64,000 bases of DNA from Kitagawia praeruptora (lineage: Eukaryota; Streptophyta; Magnoliopsida; Apiales; Apiaceae). Below are positions 1 to 11,223 of this stretch, in pieces. Position 1 is the stretch's first letter. Each line of letters begins with the position of its first letter. Both the position numbers and the translations under genes were made by a program. The notes under the pieces were generated by a model, which had not been told where the DNA came from, did not search any database, and was given only the letters and a program-made list of their open reading frames with translations. The stretch is from assembly GCA_037693485.1 (NCBI GenBank), contig CM075353.1, forward strand, positions 104,552,501 to 104,616,500. Reading direction: 5' to 3'.

Positions 1-2
1 AA

Positions 3-665
3 TTTCCCTCAGATGAAGAAGAATGCTTGAAGGTGGATCTTGTTGATTCTGCAGTTACTAGGGAGCTTGAGCAGTTGTTAAAGTCTGATTCTTTGGAAAG
101 GGTTCTAGTTGGTGATGCTGATTTTGAAGAAGAAGATATAGCCGAGCAGTTACAACAGTTAAATTCAGCTCCTTGGGAAAAGAGATTTGACATGCCTTTT
201 GAATCACTTGGGTTAGCAGAGCTGAAAAATTCTGAGGGACGTCTTAAGCCATCTATTGAGGAAGCTCCTACACTTGAACTCAAACCCCTTCCTGAGCATT
301 TAAGGTATGCTTTTCTTGGCGATGCATCTACATTACCTATTATTATTGCTTCTAATTTGTCAGCTAGTGCGGAAGAAAAGCTCCTGCGAATTTTGAGGGA
401 GTTTAAGTCAGCAATTGGTTGGACCATAGCAGATATCAAGGGAATCAGCCCTTCTTATTGCATGCACAAAATTCTGCTAGAGGAAGGAGCTAAGCCTACT
501 GTTGAACATCAGCGACGACTCAATCCTATTATGAAAGAGGTGGTGAAGAAGGAAATTCTAAAGTGGTTAGATGCTGGTATTATCTATCCTATCTCAGACA
601 GTTCTTGGGTGAGCCCGGTTCAGTGCGTGCCAAAGAAAGGAGGCATGACTGTTGTTGCTAATTAA
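3..665 (+). pseudogene. Athila pol, N-terminal part (protease-RT linker and start of RT)
   Basis: Open from the left edge, so the true start is outside. The C-terminal third shows the RT entry region: motifs IGWTIADIKGISP, LNPIMKEVVKKEILKWLDAG and WVSPVQCVPKKGGMTVV are typical of Ty3 RT just before the YRKLN block. The frame ends at a TAA inside a short repeat (TAATTAAT, about 655-664), and RT resumes in another frame from about 664. A 4-bp tandem duplication of TAAT explains the break. Upstream of RT the residues are acidic and form the protease-RT linker; the protease active site is not in the window. The RT would copy the element's RNA in the cytoplasmic particle. Confidence 0.85.
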
Positions 666-3177
666 TGAGAAGAATGAGCTCATCCCTACTCGAACAGTCA
701 CAGGGTGGAGAGTTTGCATGGACTATCGGAAGCTCAACAAAGCCACAAGAAAAGACCACTTTCCTCTTCCATTTATTGATCAGATGCTAGACCGGTTGGC
801 GGGACACGAGTATTATTGTTTGCTCGATGGTTATTCTGGTTATAATCAGATTTGCATTGCTTCGGAAGATCAAGAGAAGACCACATTCACATGTCCTTTT
901 GGTACTTTTGCTTTTCGACGAGTTTCTTTTGGACTTTGTGGTGCTCCTGCTACTTTTCAAAGGTGTATGATGGCTATTTTCTCAGATATGATTGGCACGA
1001 ATGTGGAGGTTTTTATGGATGATTTCTCAGTTTTTGGTACTTCATATGACGAGTGCTTGCATAATCTTGGCTTGGTATTGAAACGTTGTGTGGAGACTAA
1101 TTTGGTTCTTAATTGGGAGAAGTGCCACTTTATGGTGCAAGAAGGGATCATTCTTGGGCACAAGGTATCTAGTAAGGGGCTTGAAGTGGATAGGGCTAAG
1201 GTGGAAACAATCGAAAATCTTCCTCCACCTATCTTTGTTAAAGGAATTCGCAATTTTCTTGGTCATGCGGGATTCTATCGGCGATTCATTCAAGACTTCT
1301 CGAAAATTTCTAAACCTTTGTGTAACCTGTTGGAGAAGGATGTTCCTTTCAAATTTGATGATGAGTGCCTTGCAGCTTTTGAGCTCTTGAAGAAGAAGTT
1401 GACCACTACACCTGTTATTACTGCACCTAATTGGGAGGAACCGTTCGAGCTTATGTGTGATGCTAGTGACTATGCTATTGGAGCTGTGCTTGGGCAAAGG
1501 AAGGATAAAGTGTTTCATGTGGTTTACTATGCTAGTAAAACCCTTAATGATGCACAGCTTAACTACACTACTACTGAGAAGGAATTGCTAGCAGTTGTCT
1601 ATGCTTTCGAGAAATTCAGATCTTATTTACTTGGTACGAAGGTGATTGTGTATACGGATCATGCTGCTATTCGATATCTCATGTCGAAGAAGGATTCTAA
1701 ACCTAGATTGATTCGTTGGGTGCTTCTCTTGCAAGAGTTTGATGTGGAGATCAAGGATAGGAAGGGCACGGTAAATCAGGTGGCTGATCATCTATCACGT
1801 TTGGAGGACCACAGTAAGGATTCACATGCGAAATCTCTTATTAATGAATTTTTTCCAGATGAACAACTTTTTGGGGTGCAAGGTGAAGAGCCATGGTTTG
1901 CAGATTATGTGAACTATCTTGTGAGTAATGTTATTCCCCCAGAATTCTCTTATGCTCAAAAGAAGAAGTTTATGCATGATGTGAAGTGGTACCGTTGGGA
2001 CGAGCCATTCTTGTTCAAGCTTGGTGTGGATCAGATTTTGAGAAGGTGCATTCCTTATAGTGAGACGGAGAGTATTCTGCATGATTGTCATTCTACCACA
2101 TATGGAGGCCATTATGGTGGTGATAAAACAGCTCAGAAAGTACTTCAAGCGGGATTCTATTGGCCGACTCTGTTTAAAGATTCGCATAGGTTCGTGATGC
2201 ATTGTGATCGATGTCAAAGGGTTGGTAATATCTCTAGGAGGAATGAGATGCCTTTGAATACTATTCTTGAAGTTGAGATCTTTGATGTGTGGGGAATTGA
2301 TTTCATGGGACCGTTTATTTCGTCTTACAACAATCAGTACATCTTGCTAGCTGTGGATTATGTGTCTAAATGGGTTGAGGTGAAAGCCTTACCAACTAAT
2401 GATGCTAAGGTGGTGCTGAATTTTCTTCAAAAGCAGATTTTCACACGTTTTAGAACTCAAAGAGCTATAATAAGTGATGAGGGGACACACTTCTGTAATC
2501 GTCAATTTACTGCTATGATGGCAAGGTACAATGTGACGCATCATGTTGCCACTGCTTATCATCCCCAAACTAATGGTCAAGCGGAGGTTTCGAATCGTGA
2601 AATCAAAAGGATTCTTGAGAAAGTTGTAAATCCATCTCGTAAGGATTGGTCGTTGAAGTTAGATGAAGCTGTTTGGGCATACAGAACTGCTTATAAGACA
2701 CCTCTTGGGATGTCTCCTTATCAGTTGGTTTTTGGTAAGGCTTGTCATTTGCCGGCTGAGTTAGAGCACAAGGCGTATTGGGCACTGAAGAAGTTAAATT
2801 TGGATATCTCAGCTGCGGGTGAAAAACGTCTACTTCAGTTAAATGAACTTGAGGAGTTTCGTGAGCATGCTTACGAGAATGCAAAAATGTACAAGGAGAA
2901 GGTTAAAAGGTGGCATGATAGAAAGTTGGTGCACAAGGCATTTGTGTCGGGTCAACAGGTTTTGCTTTACAACTCTCGCCTTAAACTTTTTCCTGGAAAG
3001 CTCAAGTCAAAGTGGTCGGGTCCTTTTACAGTTAAGGAGGTATTTCCACATGGAGCGGTGGAGATATTTAGGGGGTCTATCAATGATGTTTTCAAGGTAA
3101 ATGGACATCGACTTAAGCCTTATTATGGAGGAACGGTGAACCGTGAGACGGTTGCCGCCATTTTGTCAGAATTGTGA
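652..3177 (+). pseudogene. Athila pol: reverse transcriptase, RNase H and integrase
   Basis: The downstream part of the pol frame broken at about 657-664; the first few residues before the RT block are an artefact of the frameshift. RT: VCMDYRKLNKATRKDHFPLP near residue 21, FGLCGAPATFQ near 93, catalytic VFMDDFSVFG near 119. RNase H: ELMCDASDYAIGAVLGQ near 267, TEKELLAVVYAFEKFRSYL near 307 and YTDHAA near 335. Integrase: zinc-binding H-H-C-C region ending MHCDRCQRVG near 520, then the core with WGIDFMGPF, ISDEGTHF and the glutamate in GQAEVSNREI. The C-terminal tail (KSKWSGPFTVKEVFPHGAVEI) resembles the GPY/F module of Ty3 integrases. No stop occurs within this 841-codon stretch, so the break is probably fairly recent. 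Minus-strand ORFs inside it are shadows. Confidence 0.93.
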
Positions 3178-3791
3178 AGTTTCGGAGGTACGTCAAGCTA
3201 CTGACGTAAAACAAGCGCTTCGTAGGAGGCAACCTACGTGAATGTATAATTATTGTACACTGAAAATAAAAACGAAAAATAAAAAATAGCAGTTATGTTG
3301 GCGCGGGCGCGCGAGTTTTATACTGAAGAGTGGCGCGGCCGCGCAGAGGTCTGGATTGAAAGGAAAAAAAAAAGCGGCAGAACCTTGGCAGTTTTGTTTT
3401 TAACTTCTAATCTCCATTCTCTTTTCTCCTAATTCGAACCCTAGCCTATCTATAGCCCTAATTTCAATCTCTAACTCTCTATCTCTCCTCACTACAATCA
3501 CATATACACAACCCTAAATATTCACCTATACATACACATATACCCATATTCATTACAAATCTCAAAACCCTAATTGGACTGCAAAGATAGCTGCGAATTT
3601 CGAGTTTGGGGGACTGATATTGCGAGTACTACCTCTACTGTTCGAATTGGTAATCTCTTGTTCTCATATTTTTTTTTGATTTCGAATTGTAGTGCTTGTA
3701 TTTTGGAGATTTTTGGTATTGTGGATATTGGGCAGATTTTTGGTTCGAATTTGGGCAGTTTGTGGTGAGTTTTGTTGTTGTTATTGAATGA
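3178..3791 (+). promoter_or_regulatory. Promoter-like leader of the Athila 3' ORF
   Basis: Non-coding stretch between pol and the 3' ORF. At 3300-3345 it holds two GC-rich palindromic cores (GCGCGGGCGCGC and GCGCGGCCGCGC). Then comes a C/T-rich stretch (about 3400-3500) and several telo-box-like motifs (AACCCTAG near 3437, AACCCTAA near 3511, AAACCCTAA near 3565). Pyrimidine patches and telo-boxes are common just upstream of or within plant 5' UTRs, so this may drive a separate transcript for the 3' ORF. The function is inferred; no clear TATA box is seen. Confidence 0.45.
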
Positions 3792-4902
3792 TATGGCCCC
3801 GAAGAGAGCGCGGGTAGTTGGTAGTAGTTCCCGTGGTCAGTCGTTGTCAGGTTCTGATTCTAGTTCGGATGATGACATGAATAAGTTCCAGTCCGTTGAG
3901 GCTCAGAATGAGTATGTTAAATTGATGACTCGGTCTGTGGGGAAGGAGAGGATTTGGTTGGTGATTGCGGCTGATGGTGAGATTTTGGGTATGGTCCAGA
4001 CTAGGGGTTGACAGAGTCTGTGTGAAATTGCATCTGCGGTCCCATTAAGCATTGTTCGCGAGTTTTATGCTAATGCAAAAGAGATGAGGGATGGTTATTC
4101 GATTGTGAGAGGGGTTACTGTGGATTATACTGTGCGTGCTATTCGGCTTTTGCTTGGGTTGCCGGATAGACCTGCTGGGGTGGAGGACTGGACTTTTAAG
4201 TCCCAGACCGAGGTAGATTTGGATGAGATAGTGGCACGTTTGTGTGTGCCAGGGACGTCTTGGAAGCTTAAGCCAGGGTCGACGGAGAAGGTTACTTTTC
4301 AGGCTGCTACTATGAATAGGTATGCTCGGGCTTGGAACTTATTCATTTGTGCTAACTTGTTGCCTACTACGCATACACATGAGGTGACAGTGGATAGAGC
4401 AATCTTGTTGTGGGGTATTCTGAATGGGCATTATATAGATGTTGGTTATCTAGTTAATCAGAATATTCTCCGGTTTCTGAGAAGTTCGATTGGAGCGATT
4501 CCTCATGGCTCTGTTATTACGAGGTTGTGCTCGATGGCTGGGGTTACATGGTCTTCTGAGGAGCAGATTCAGATGCCGGCTGGACCCATTGATGTGTCGA
4601 AGTTGGTGGAATGGCCGGGCGGCATTCCTCATCCTGGGGGTTTGGGTTACGAGATAGCTGGTGATCCTCCGGTTCAGCAGGCTACTGTTGCAGTCTCGAG
4701 TGCTTCTCATGACAGGCGGATGATGAGGCGTATGGATGCCTTGTACGAGAGTCAGAGCCGTTTTTCAGCGAGGATGACTCAGGCTTTCAGTACTATTTTT
4801 TGAGCTAGTGGTGCCCATATTGAGTGGACAGTTTTTGGATCGGACACTGTTTATCCACCGCCTGATTCTCCACCCGAGGAGGGTGATGACGCTGCGGCGT
4901 AG
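3792..4902 (+). pseudogene. Athila 3' ORF (env-position ORF, 'putative plant transposon protein' type)
   Basis: I start at ATG 3792 (MAPKRARVVGSSS) because a basic then Ser/Asp-rich N terminus is plausible; an in-frame ATG exists at 3772. The frame is interrupted by TGA at 4009-4011, continues in the same frame (VPLSIVREFYANAKEMRDGY, then GVTVDYTVRAIRLLLGLP), meets a second TGA at 4801-4803 and ends at TAG 4900-4902. Both stops could be TGG changed to TGA, a G-to-A change expected from cytosine deamination on the other strand. Proteins of this kind follow pol in Athila elements and are often annotated as putative plant transposon proteins; their biochemical role is unknown. No convincing signal peptide or transmembrane segment is seen. 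The pattern L/V-R-E-x-Y, a charged loop, then I-x-x-x-L-x-x-P recurs in the extra ORFs at 41199-42683 and 59978-62065. Confidence 0.7.
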
Positions 4903-6308
4903 GTATGTTTTTACTTTCTCTCGTATTACTTTCATTCAATGGGGTCATTGAATATCTTAAGTTTGGGGGAAAAGTATTGAATATGTTGTATATGTTTCAT
5001 TGTGTTCATGTAGGATATCATGTTTGCATATTAGCCGTAATTCATTCATATATGTTCGTGATATTTACGTGTGTTTCATATAGGACATTCTGTTATTTTT
5101 GTTTGTTTACCATGTGAGTTCATATTAGTTTCATTTTCATGGCATGCATTTTTCATGATCCCTTAGAACGAGCTGATTTTGATTGATAGGTAGATGTTGA
5201 TTTGGGTGTGATGATGATGAGTAGAGGGCTGATTTATAGTTTCTATGAAATTGACTTGCATGTTACAAGAACAAAATCAATTACACAGTCTCTTTGGGGT
5301 GCTTTTAGGCTAGGTTGGAGTCATGCCTGTTGGATGTTTGGAGATTTAATCACTTGTTTATTCTTAGAATTTTCGTTATTCCCTTTATAGCGTAGGAACA
5401 TTAAAGTCTAAGTTTGGGGGAAAACAGGAATTTCGTGCTAGTTGTAATAATTGTCAATAAAGGCTAGACGTCAAATGGCTAGTAGCCGGCTCATATTTAT
5501 ATGAGTAGTCTAGGGTTGGAAATGAGAAAGGCTCATTCCAGATTACTTAAAAAAAAAAGAAAAAAAAAAGAAGAGTCAAAAGTCCAATTGTTTATATGCA
5601 AAATTAACCAGAGTGAGCTCTTTAATACTCGAGTAATTAAGTCTGAGGGGACTTAGTCCTAGTAACCTAAAGTCCTGGTGGTTTGGGATTGCTGACCTAA
5701 CACTCGCTACATGGGTATTATTGTATAAGCCTTTTGGGGTCTCATTCATTGCACGATTAAATAAGCATGCGTTTTGTATATATATGTGTCATAATAATAA
5801 AGCATGAGTTTTTGTCTACCTTGGATGAGGGTGGAGGTGTTCCTAGGTTATGGAGTGTCTACAGTCTATTCTAGTTATAAACCTGTGATTGTCTTGACGG
5901 AAAGCATGTATGATTTTTGACCTAGTGTTGGGAGTATTCCTGATGAGCATTGCACACACGCACGTTTCTGTTCATGTACTGTTAGTATACGGGGACTTAA
6001 TCGAGCTCTGCTTGGAGTTGTTGCATTCGTTGAGATATTTGCTTGTTAGTTGATTTTGGTGAGTTTGAAGGGGATCTTTGCATATTCATATTAGTTGCAT
6101 TTATGCATTACATTGCATTGGATTTTGTGGGTACATTCACTATAGGCCCTCACGAGACCCGACTCGTCCACTAGGGCTTCCTAGGGGTTTAAAGGGCTTG
6201 TTGCATATGCCAAATGCAATCGTGATCACCTACGGAAGTGGTACTAGTTAATTGTATATATTTTTGTTTGTTTATGCTTGAGGACAAGCATCGGTTTAAG
6301 TTTGGGGG
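4903..6308 (+). other. Athila 3' untranslated region with three polypurine-tract-like motifs
   Basis: No gene is seen. The motif AAGTTTGGGGG occurs three times (about 4959-4970, 5410-5420 and 6298-6308); only the last touches the LTR and should be the working polypurine tract for plus-strand priming. A purine-rich A/G run lies at 5550-5575. Confidence 0.7.
6298..6308 (+). other. Polypurine tract (PPT) of the Athila element
   Basis: AAGTTTGGGGG lies immediately before the LTR start TGTGATAAGTGG, the position required for plus-strand DNA priming. Confidence 0.85.
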
Positions 6309-7941
6309 TGTGATAAGTGGATTTACATCCACTTGGATCATTCTATTTCGGCTTGAATTGGTGTTTTGTATCTCAAGTATTGTTGTGTTATAATCCGTTT
6401 TTGTGAGAATTGCGTAGGTTACATTTCCAGGTGGTGGACTGGAATTTCCAGTAGATTGTGGGGTCTCTAAAACTAAAAAGAGCAAGTTTCAAGAGTTGCA
6501 ATGGATTTGGGCAAGAATTTAGAAGTAGGACAAAATTCAGTCTGTACAGCAAATGTTGGGCGCGGGCGCGCCAGATTCTAATGTATTTGCGCGCGGGCGC
6601 GCGGGCTAGATGTTGAGCAATTTGATTCGCGCGGGCGCGCTGGAATTATGCCTGTGGAGCGCGCGGCCGCGCATGGGCGGCAAAATTTACAGAAATTTTC
6701 CAGAAACCGATTCAAACAGGGAAAGTGCTGCTAATTCAACTTTTATTTAATATGGAAAATAATTGGGACGACCAGAAGGTTCTAAAATCAGAGTTATACA
6801 TGGTAATTGCAATTCTATTCCAATCAAAGATGGAAAATTACCGGAATTCTATTCTAATTCAAAGACGGTAATTGCTTGGTCAAGGAGGCACTTGGGGGCT
6901 ATAAATACACACCTTGGGGCACAGAAAAATCATCATCTACATAATTATCTACACCATAATTCGTTCAAAGCACGAGAGAGGGAAGCCAAGGCGAGGATTG
7001 TGACGACAAGAAGATCTAGTCATAGTTTTCTTGTATTTCTCGTTTAGGTGTATCTATTGAATGCTTGCTACTTTTCCAGATTTGTTCGTTAAACCTTATT
7101 TTATTATTGATTTATTCATCTTACTTATCTTGTTTACTACCATGCTTTCATTAAATCCCATGGTGACGAAAAGTTCGATTATGAACTAATCGTTGTCGTG
7201 GGATCCTAGTGGATTTATCTATGTAGCTTAGTAGTTTGCATGCCTTAGAGATTTATGTGTGGTGAATTCTTGATATCCTTGTATGGTTGTGCTTATTGTA
7301 TTTAGGTGCGTCGCGAACATCTAAAATGTTAATCTCTTGCTAAACGAGAGTGGATCTTGAGATTTAGAACTTGTCATGCTAGCATAGGATAGGTTGATGT
7401 TAAGCATCATGATTTGTGGCATGAATAGAGATATTATGCTACCCTATGTGATCTAAGTGGATAACTTGTGCTTAAACCTTTATGTTTTCAAATTCTATAG
7501 AGATATAGGGTCTAAACATAATAGGTGTCTATTCATCTTCTATCTCTTTTGTGGATATATGTGTAGTTTGGTACTAGTATACCGAGAGGTAACTTTTACT
7601 TGTTTCGTGTTATCCGATCTGATATCAAAACCAATCGCATGTTTTAATTAAAGGCTGCAACTCTAAGTGAAGTAGATAATGAAACTAGGATTCCATGTTT
7701 ATTCTCATATAAGTAATTCGATTTTCATTCTCGTTAATTGTTTAATTCTTAATTTTATAATTTGCACTTTAGTTTAATTTAGATAATCAATCTTAAATTT
7801 GTTATTTTTCTTAGCAGTTAATTAAAACCATACATTGTTGCATAGGCATATTTTATGAGTAAAACTTAACCAGATCTCTGTGGAACGAACTTTAATTGTA
7901 TTACTTGTGACTACGTGCACTTGCGTAATTATAGCATAACA
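6309..7941 (+). repeat. 3' LTR of the Athila-like element
   Basis: It starts TGTGATAAGTGG right after the PPT and ends ATAACA, after which Tat gag sequence begins in frame. Length is about 1.63 kb. It contains four GC-rich cores at 6560-6675 in otherwise AT-rich DNA, and a TATA box near 6901. The near-terminal GTGGAACGAAC and GTGCACTTGCG words resemble ends of other Athila LTRs, which is recall, not a search. Short ORFs inside are not considered genes. Confidence 0.85.
6899..6908 (+). promoter_or_regulatory. TATA box of the Athila LTR
   Basis: GGCTATAAATACACACC in the LTR fits a plant TATA box; transcription would start about 30 bp downstream, near 6930-6940. Confidence 0.6.
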
Positions 7942-7943
7942 AG

Positions 7944-10043
7944 CGTCCATATTGTGATTTTCATGATAATAACGGGCATAATACTGCAGACTGCCGTCAT
8001 TTAAGGGATTTAATCGAAACTCTAATCAGGCAAGGGCAGTTGAAAGAATGGGTAGCTCAGGAAGGAAAGAAGTATAAAGATGAGAAGACTCAGAAGGCAC
8101 CAGAACCTGCCGTGATAGAAGGACCACCGAAAGCAGGGTATATACACACTATTATAGGAGGTCCCCATATTGGAGGAAATAGCAGAAGTGCCATGAAGAG
8201 GTATACTCGTGAGGCTAAGGAACGTCCCATGACCAATGTGTGCAATCTTTCACAGAGCCCCCCCAGATTGTTTGAAGGGGAGGATGCTGATATCACATTT
8301 ACTGAAGAGGATGCTTCTTGGGTACATCATCCTCATATAGATGCTCTAGTGATTGAGGCAGGAATTGGATCGTATGAGGTTCATCGGGTACTGGTGGATA
8401 ATGGTAGCTCTGTAAATCTACTGTCATACTCAGCTTTCAAGAAGATGCATTTTCTGGACAGGGACTTAACTCCAATGAAGGATACTTTGTATGGATTCAC
8501 CAATAACCAGGTTCCCATCAAAGGTAAGATTCGGTTACCAGTGACTTTAGGTGATAAACCATGTTGCATTACCCAGTTAGCAGAGTTCATTGTTATCGAG
8601 GACAACATGAACTATAATGCCATTCTTGGGAGGCCAATCTTGAAGGAGATGAAGGTGGTAACCTCAATTTACCACTTAACTATGAAGTTTCCAACTCCAA
8701 GTGGTATTGGTATAGTTCGAGGATGCCAGTATGAATTTAGAGAATGTTTTACTAAAGCTTTGCAACATGCTGCCAAGGCTGCTAAATTACCTGAGCCAAT
8801 GGATGAAGTTCCAGATGACTTTCCAGGAAAGAATCCGGATAGAATAAAAGTTGATTTATGTGGTCAGCCATTACTGGGTTTTGTGTCAGCATCCTGTAGA
8901 GCAGTAAGGATTGAGGAGGTTACAGAAGAGGAATCTCATGCTGAGATTCCAGTTTTTCGGGGACCGGATGCGCCTTACTTGTTGATAGAAAATGCACCCT
9001 CTATGGACAAAGAGGGTGATGTGTGTATGGCAGAAGAATTGGATGTGGAAAATTCTCAGAAAGTGAAGCATTGTGAAAGTAGTGAGGACAGTCAACCGGC
9101 ATCTATGAAGAGGAATGTCATTAATGAGGCATATGTTCCACCTACTGTTGAGGAACCTCAAGGAGATGCGGTTGCAGAAATGGATATAGACTTGGATCCT
9201 CGAATGCCAGAAATAGTGGTTAAGGCTGGACCGGCTGGTGAAATTCTGGATGTGAAAATCAATGATAAAGATGGTATCAAAGTATTGAAAATTGGAGCTC
9301 ACCTAGGACCAGCTCTGAAGGAATCTCTTATTTCTTTCTTAAGCAGGAACCTGGACATTTTTGCATGGTGTCACGCAGATATGGGGGGTATAGATCCAAA
9401 GTTCATGTGTCATAAGTTGAATGTTGACCCAGAGAAGAAAGGTGTGAGACAGAAACGAAGGCCAGTTAGTGGAGAGAGAGCTCAAGCATTGAAAGAAGAA
9501 GTGGATAGGTTGTTAGATGCAGGATTGGTCAAGGAATCTTTTTATCCTACATGGTTTGCGAATCATGTTTTCGTTAAGAATCCTAATGGAAAATGGAGGA
9601 CTTGTGTGGACTTCACAGACCTCAATAAAGCATGCCCGAAGGACAGCTTCCCATTACCACGAATTGACCAACTAGTGGATGCAACAGCTGGACATGCCTT
9701 ACTCAGCTTCATGGATGCATACTCAGGTTACAATCAAATCCCTATGTATGAACCTGATCAGGAACATACTTCTTTTATTACAGATAGAGGTCTCTATTAT
9801 TATGTATGCATGCCATTTGGATTGATCAATGCTGGGGCTACATATCAACGGCTAGTAAATATGATGTTTAAAGAACAAATTGGTAGAACCATGGAAGTAT
9901 ATGTGGATGATATGCTAGTTAAGTCTAAGGAAGCTACTGATCATGTGAAGCACTTGGAAGAGATGTTTGGAATCATACGAAAGTACAGAATGAAGCTGAA
10001 TCCCCAAAAGTGTGTGTTGGGGTTGAATCTGGAAAGTTTCTAG
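7944..10043 (+). pseudogene. Tat gag C-terminus, protease and reverse transcriptase
   Basis: The frame is open from 7944, directly at the Athila LTR junction; a methionine start is not expected because the gag N terminus is missing. The first residues hold a C-x2-H...GH-x-T-x2-C pattern (YCDFHDNNGHNTADCRHL), the gag zinc-finger-like motif of Tat elements. The aspartic protease shows VLVDNGSSVNLLS (D-N-G-S active-site pattern) near base 8390. RT motifs are CVDFTDLNKACPKDSFPLPR near 9605, MDAYSGYNQI near 9712, FGLINAGATYQ near 9818 and catalytic YVDDMLVK near 9900. The frame fails near 10015-10020, where one T appears lost from a short run before GGGG; the right frame resumes in the overlapping ORF at 10010. 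Confidence 0.9.
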
Positions 10044-11223
10044 GGTTCATGGTGAATCACAGAGGTATAGAAGCAAATCCAGCCAAGATTAAAGCACTGA
10101 TTGATATGAAGTCACCAAGGACTGTGAGAGAGGTTCAGTCCCTTACTGGGAGAGTCACGGCTTTGAATAGATTCATCTCAAGGTCTACAGACAAGTGTCA
10201 GGAATTCTTTAAGGCGATAAAGAAAGGTAGCAGGTTTGAGTGGACAGAGGAATGTGAAAGAGCATTTGGAAAGCTAAAGGAGCACTTGGGGAGCCCTCCA
10301 CTCTTAGCTAAACCTGTAGACGGAGAAACGTTGATACTTTACCTGGCTGTATCGGAATATTCTATCAGTGTAGTTCTAATTCGAGAAGAGGATGGACAAC
10401 AGAGTCCAGCCTACTACGTCAGCAAGAGGTTATTTGATGCGGAAACGAGGTATACGGGAATGGAAAAGCTGGTATATGCTTTGATTCTAGCTTCTAGGAA
10501 GTTGCGACCATATTTCCAAGCTCACAAGATTGAGGTGAGGAACTCATATCCACTTAGGCAAGTGATGCACAGACCAGAAACTTCAGGAAGAATGTTAAAG
10601 TGGGCTGTGGAGTTGGGACAGTTTGATATAGAATACAAGCCCAAGACAGCAATCAAGGCCCAAGCCCTAGCAGATTTCTTGATTGAGTTTCCACCTCATG
10701 TGGAGGTTACTGGCCAGGAGGTACCGAAAGAGTTGGAGAAAGAGCAAATAGAGGATGATAACTGTGCGCCCTGGTGGACACTGTATGTGGATGAAGCTGC
10801 TAACAGTAGTGGGGCAGGTGCAGGCATCGAGCTAGTTAGCCCGGAAGGGCACATGCTTCACAGTTCGATTCATTTTGCTTTTAGAGCCACTAACAATGAT
10901 GCAGAGTATGAGGCATTGATTGCAGGTCTCAAGTTAGATCTGGAGATGAAGGTTGAGAATATCAGAGTGTTCAGTGACTCAATGTTAGTGGTTTGGCAGA
11001 TTCGTGGTGGTTTTCAAGCAAGAGGTCCACGAACAGATTTATATTTGAGATATTCCCTGGAGTTGATTGCAAGGTTCAAAGAGGTGAAGCTAGATCAAAT
11101 ACCACGGGGAGAGAATACTAGTGCAGATGCATTAGCTAAGTTGGGCTCGCAGAGAGAATCGACGTTACTAGGTGTAATTCCACTTCAGATTCAGGAACAA
11201 CCTAGTGTTTTTAAAGAGGAAGT
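10010..11223 (+). pseudogene. Tat RT C-terminus, RNase H and second (archaeal-like) RNase H
   Basis: This continues the Tat pol frame after a 1-nt deletion. GKFLGFMVNHRGIEANPAKI is the RT connection region. The first RNase H has YLAVSEYSISVVL, where the usual catalytic aspartate in Y-L-x-V-S is not present, as is common in the degenerate RNase H of this lineage. The second, near base 10770-11140, has the expected acidic residues: YVDEAANSSGAGAG, NDAEYEALIAGL, FSDSMLV and NTSADALAKLG. The domain degrades RNA in RNA-DNA hybrids during replication. After GSQRESTLLGVIPL the Tat sequence is replaced at 11224; predicted residues beyond that point are not Tat protein. Confidence 0.88.

Larger units (their letters stand above)
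1..7941 (+). mobile_element. Athila-like Ty3 LTR retrotransposon, 3' portion (5' part outside window)
   Basis: Seen in order: a pol reading frame (RT, RNase H, integrase), a non-coding gap with a promoter-like leader, a separate 3' ORF, a long 3' non-coding region with three AAGTTTGGGGG tracts, and an LTR starting TGTGATAAGTGG and ending ATAACA. This order, a long LTR and an extra ORF after integrase are features of the Athila group. The 5' LTR, gag and primer binding site lie to the left of the window. Directly right of the LTR the sequence is a different retroelement in mid-gag, so this element was inserted into an older Tat element. Coding regions carry a frameshift and stop codons, so this copy is dead. 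Confidence is high for the family, moderate for exact ends. Confidence 0.9.
7942..11223 (+). mobile_element. Tat-type Ty3 retrotransposon, internal fragment
   Basis: The fragment begins in the zinc-finger end of gag and continues through protease, RT, RNase H and a second RNase H; integrase and LTRs are missing. A second, archaeal-like RNase H after the usual one marks the Tat lineage. It is cut on the left by the Athila LTR and on the right by an LTR-like sequence starting TGTGACGCCCCC at 11224. It therefore predates both insertions. Bases 7942-7946 (AGCGT) should be one copy of the Athila target duplication; the other lies outside the window. Confidence 0.88.

Noticed and set aside
957..1518. 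Minus- and plus-strand ORFs overlapping Athila pol
   Set aside because: They overlap an unambiguous RT/RNase H frame and show no domain; shadows.
3420..3580. Telomere-derived repeat
   Set aside because: AACCCTA words are scattered and not tandem; they fit telo-box promoter motifs better.
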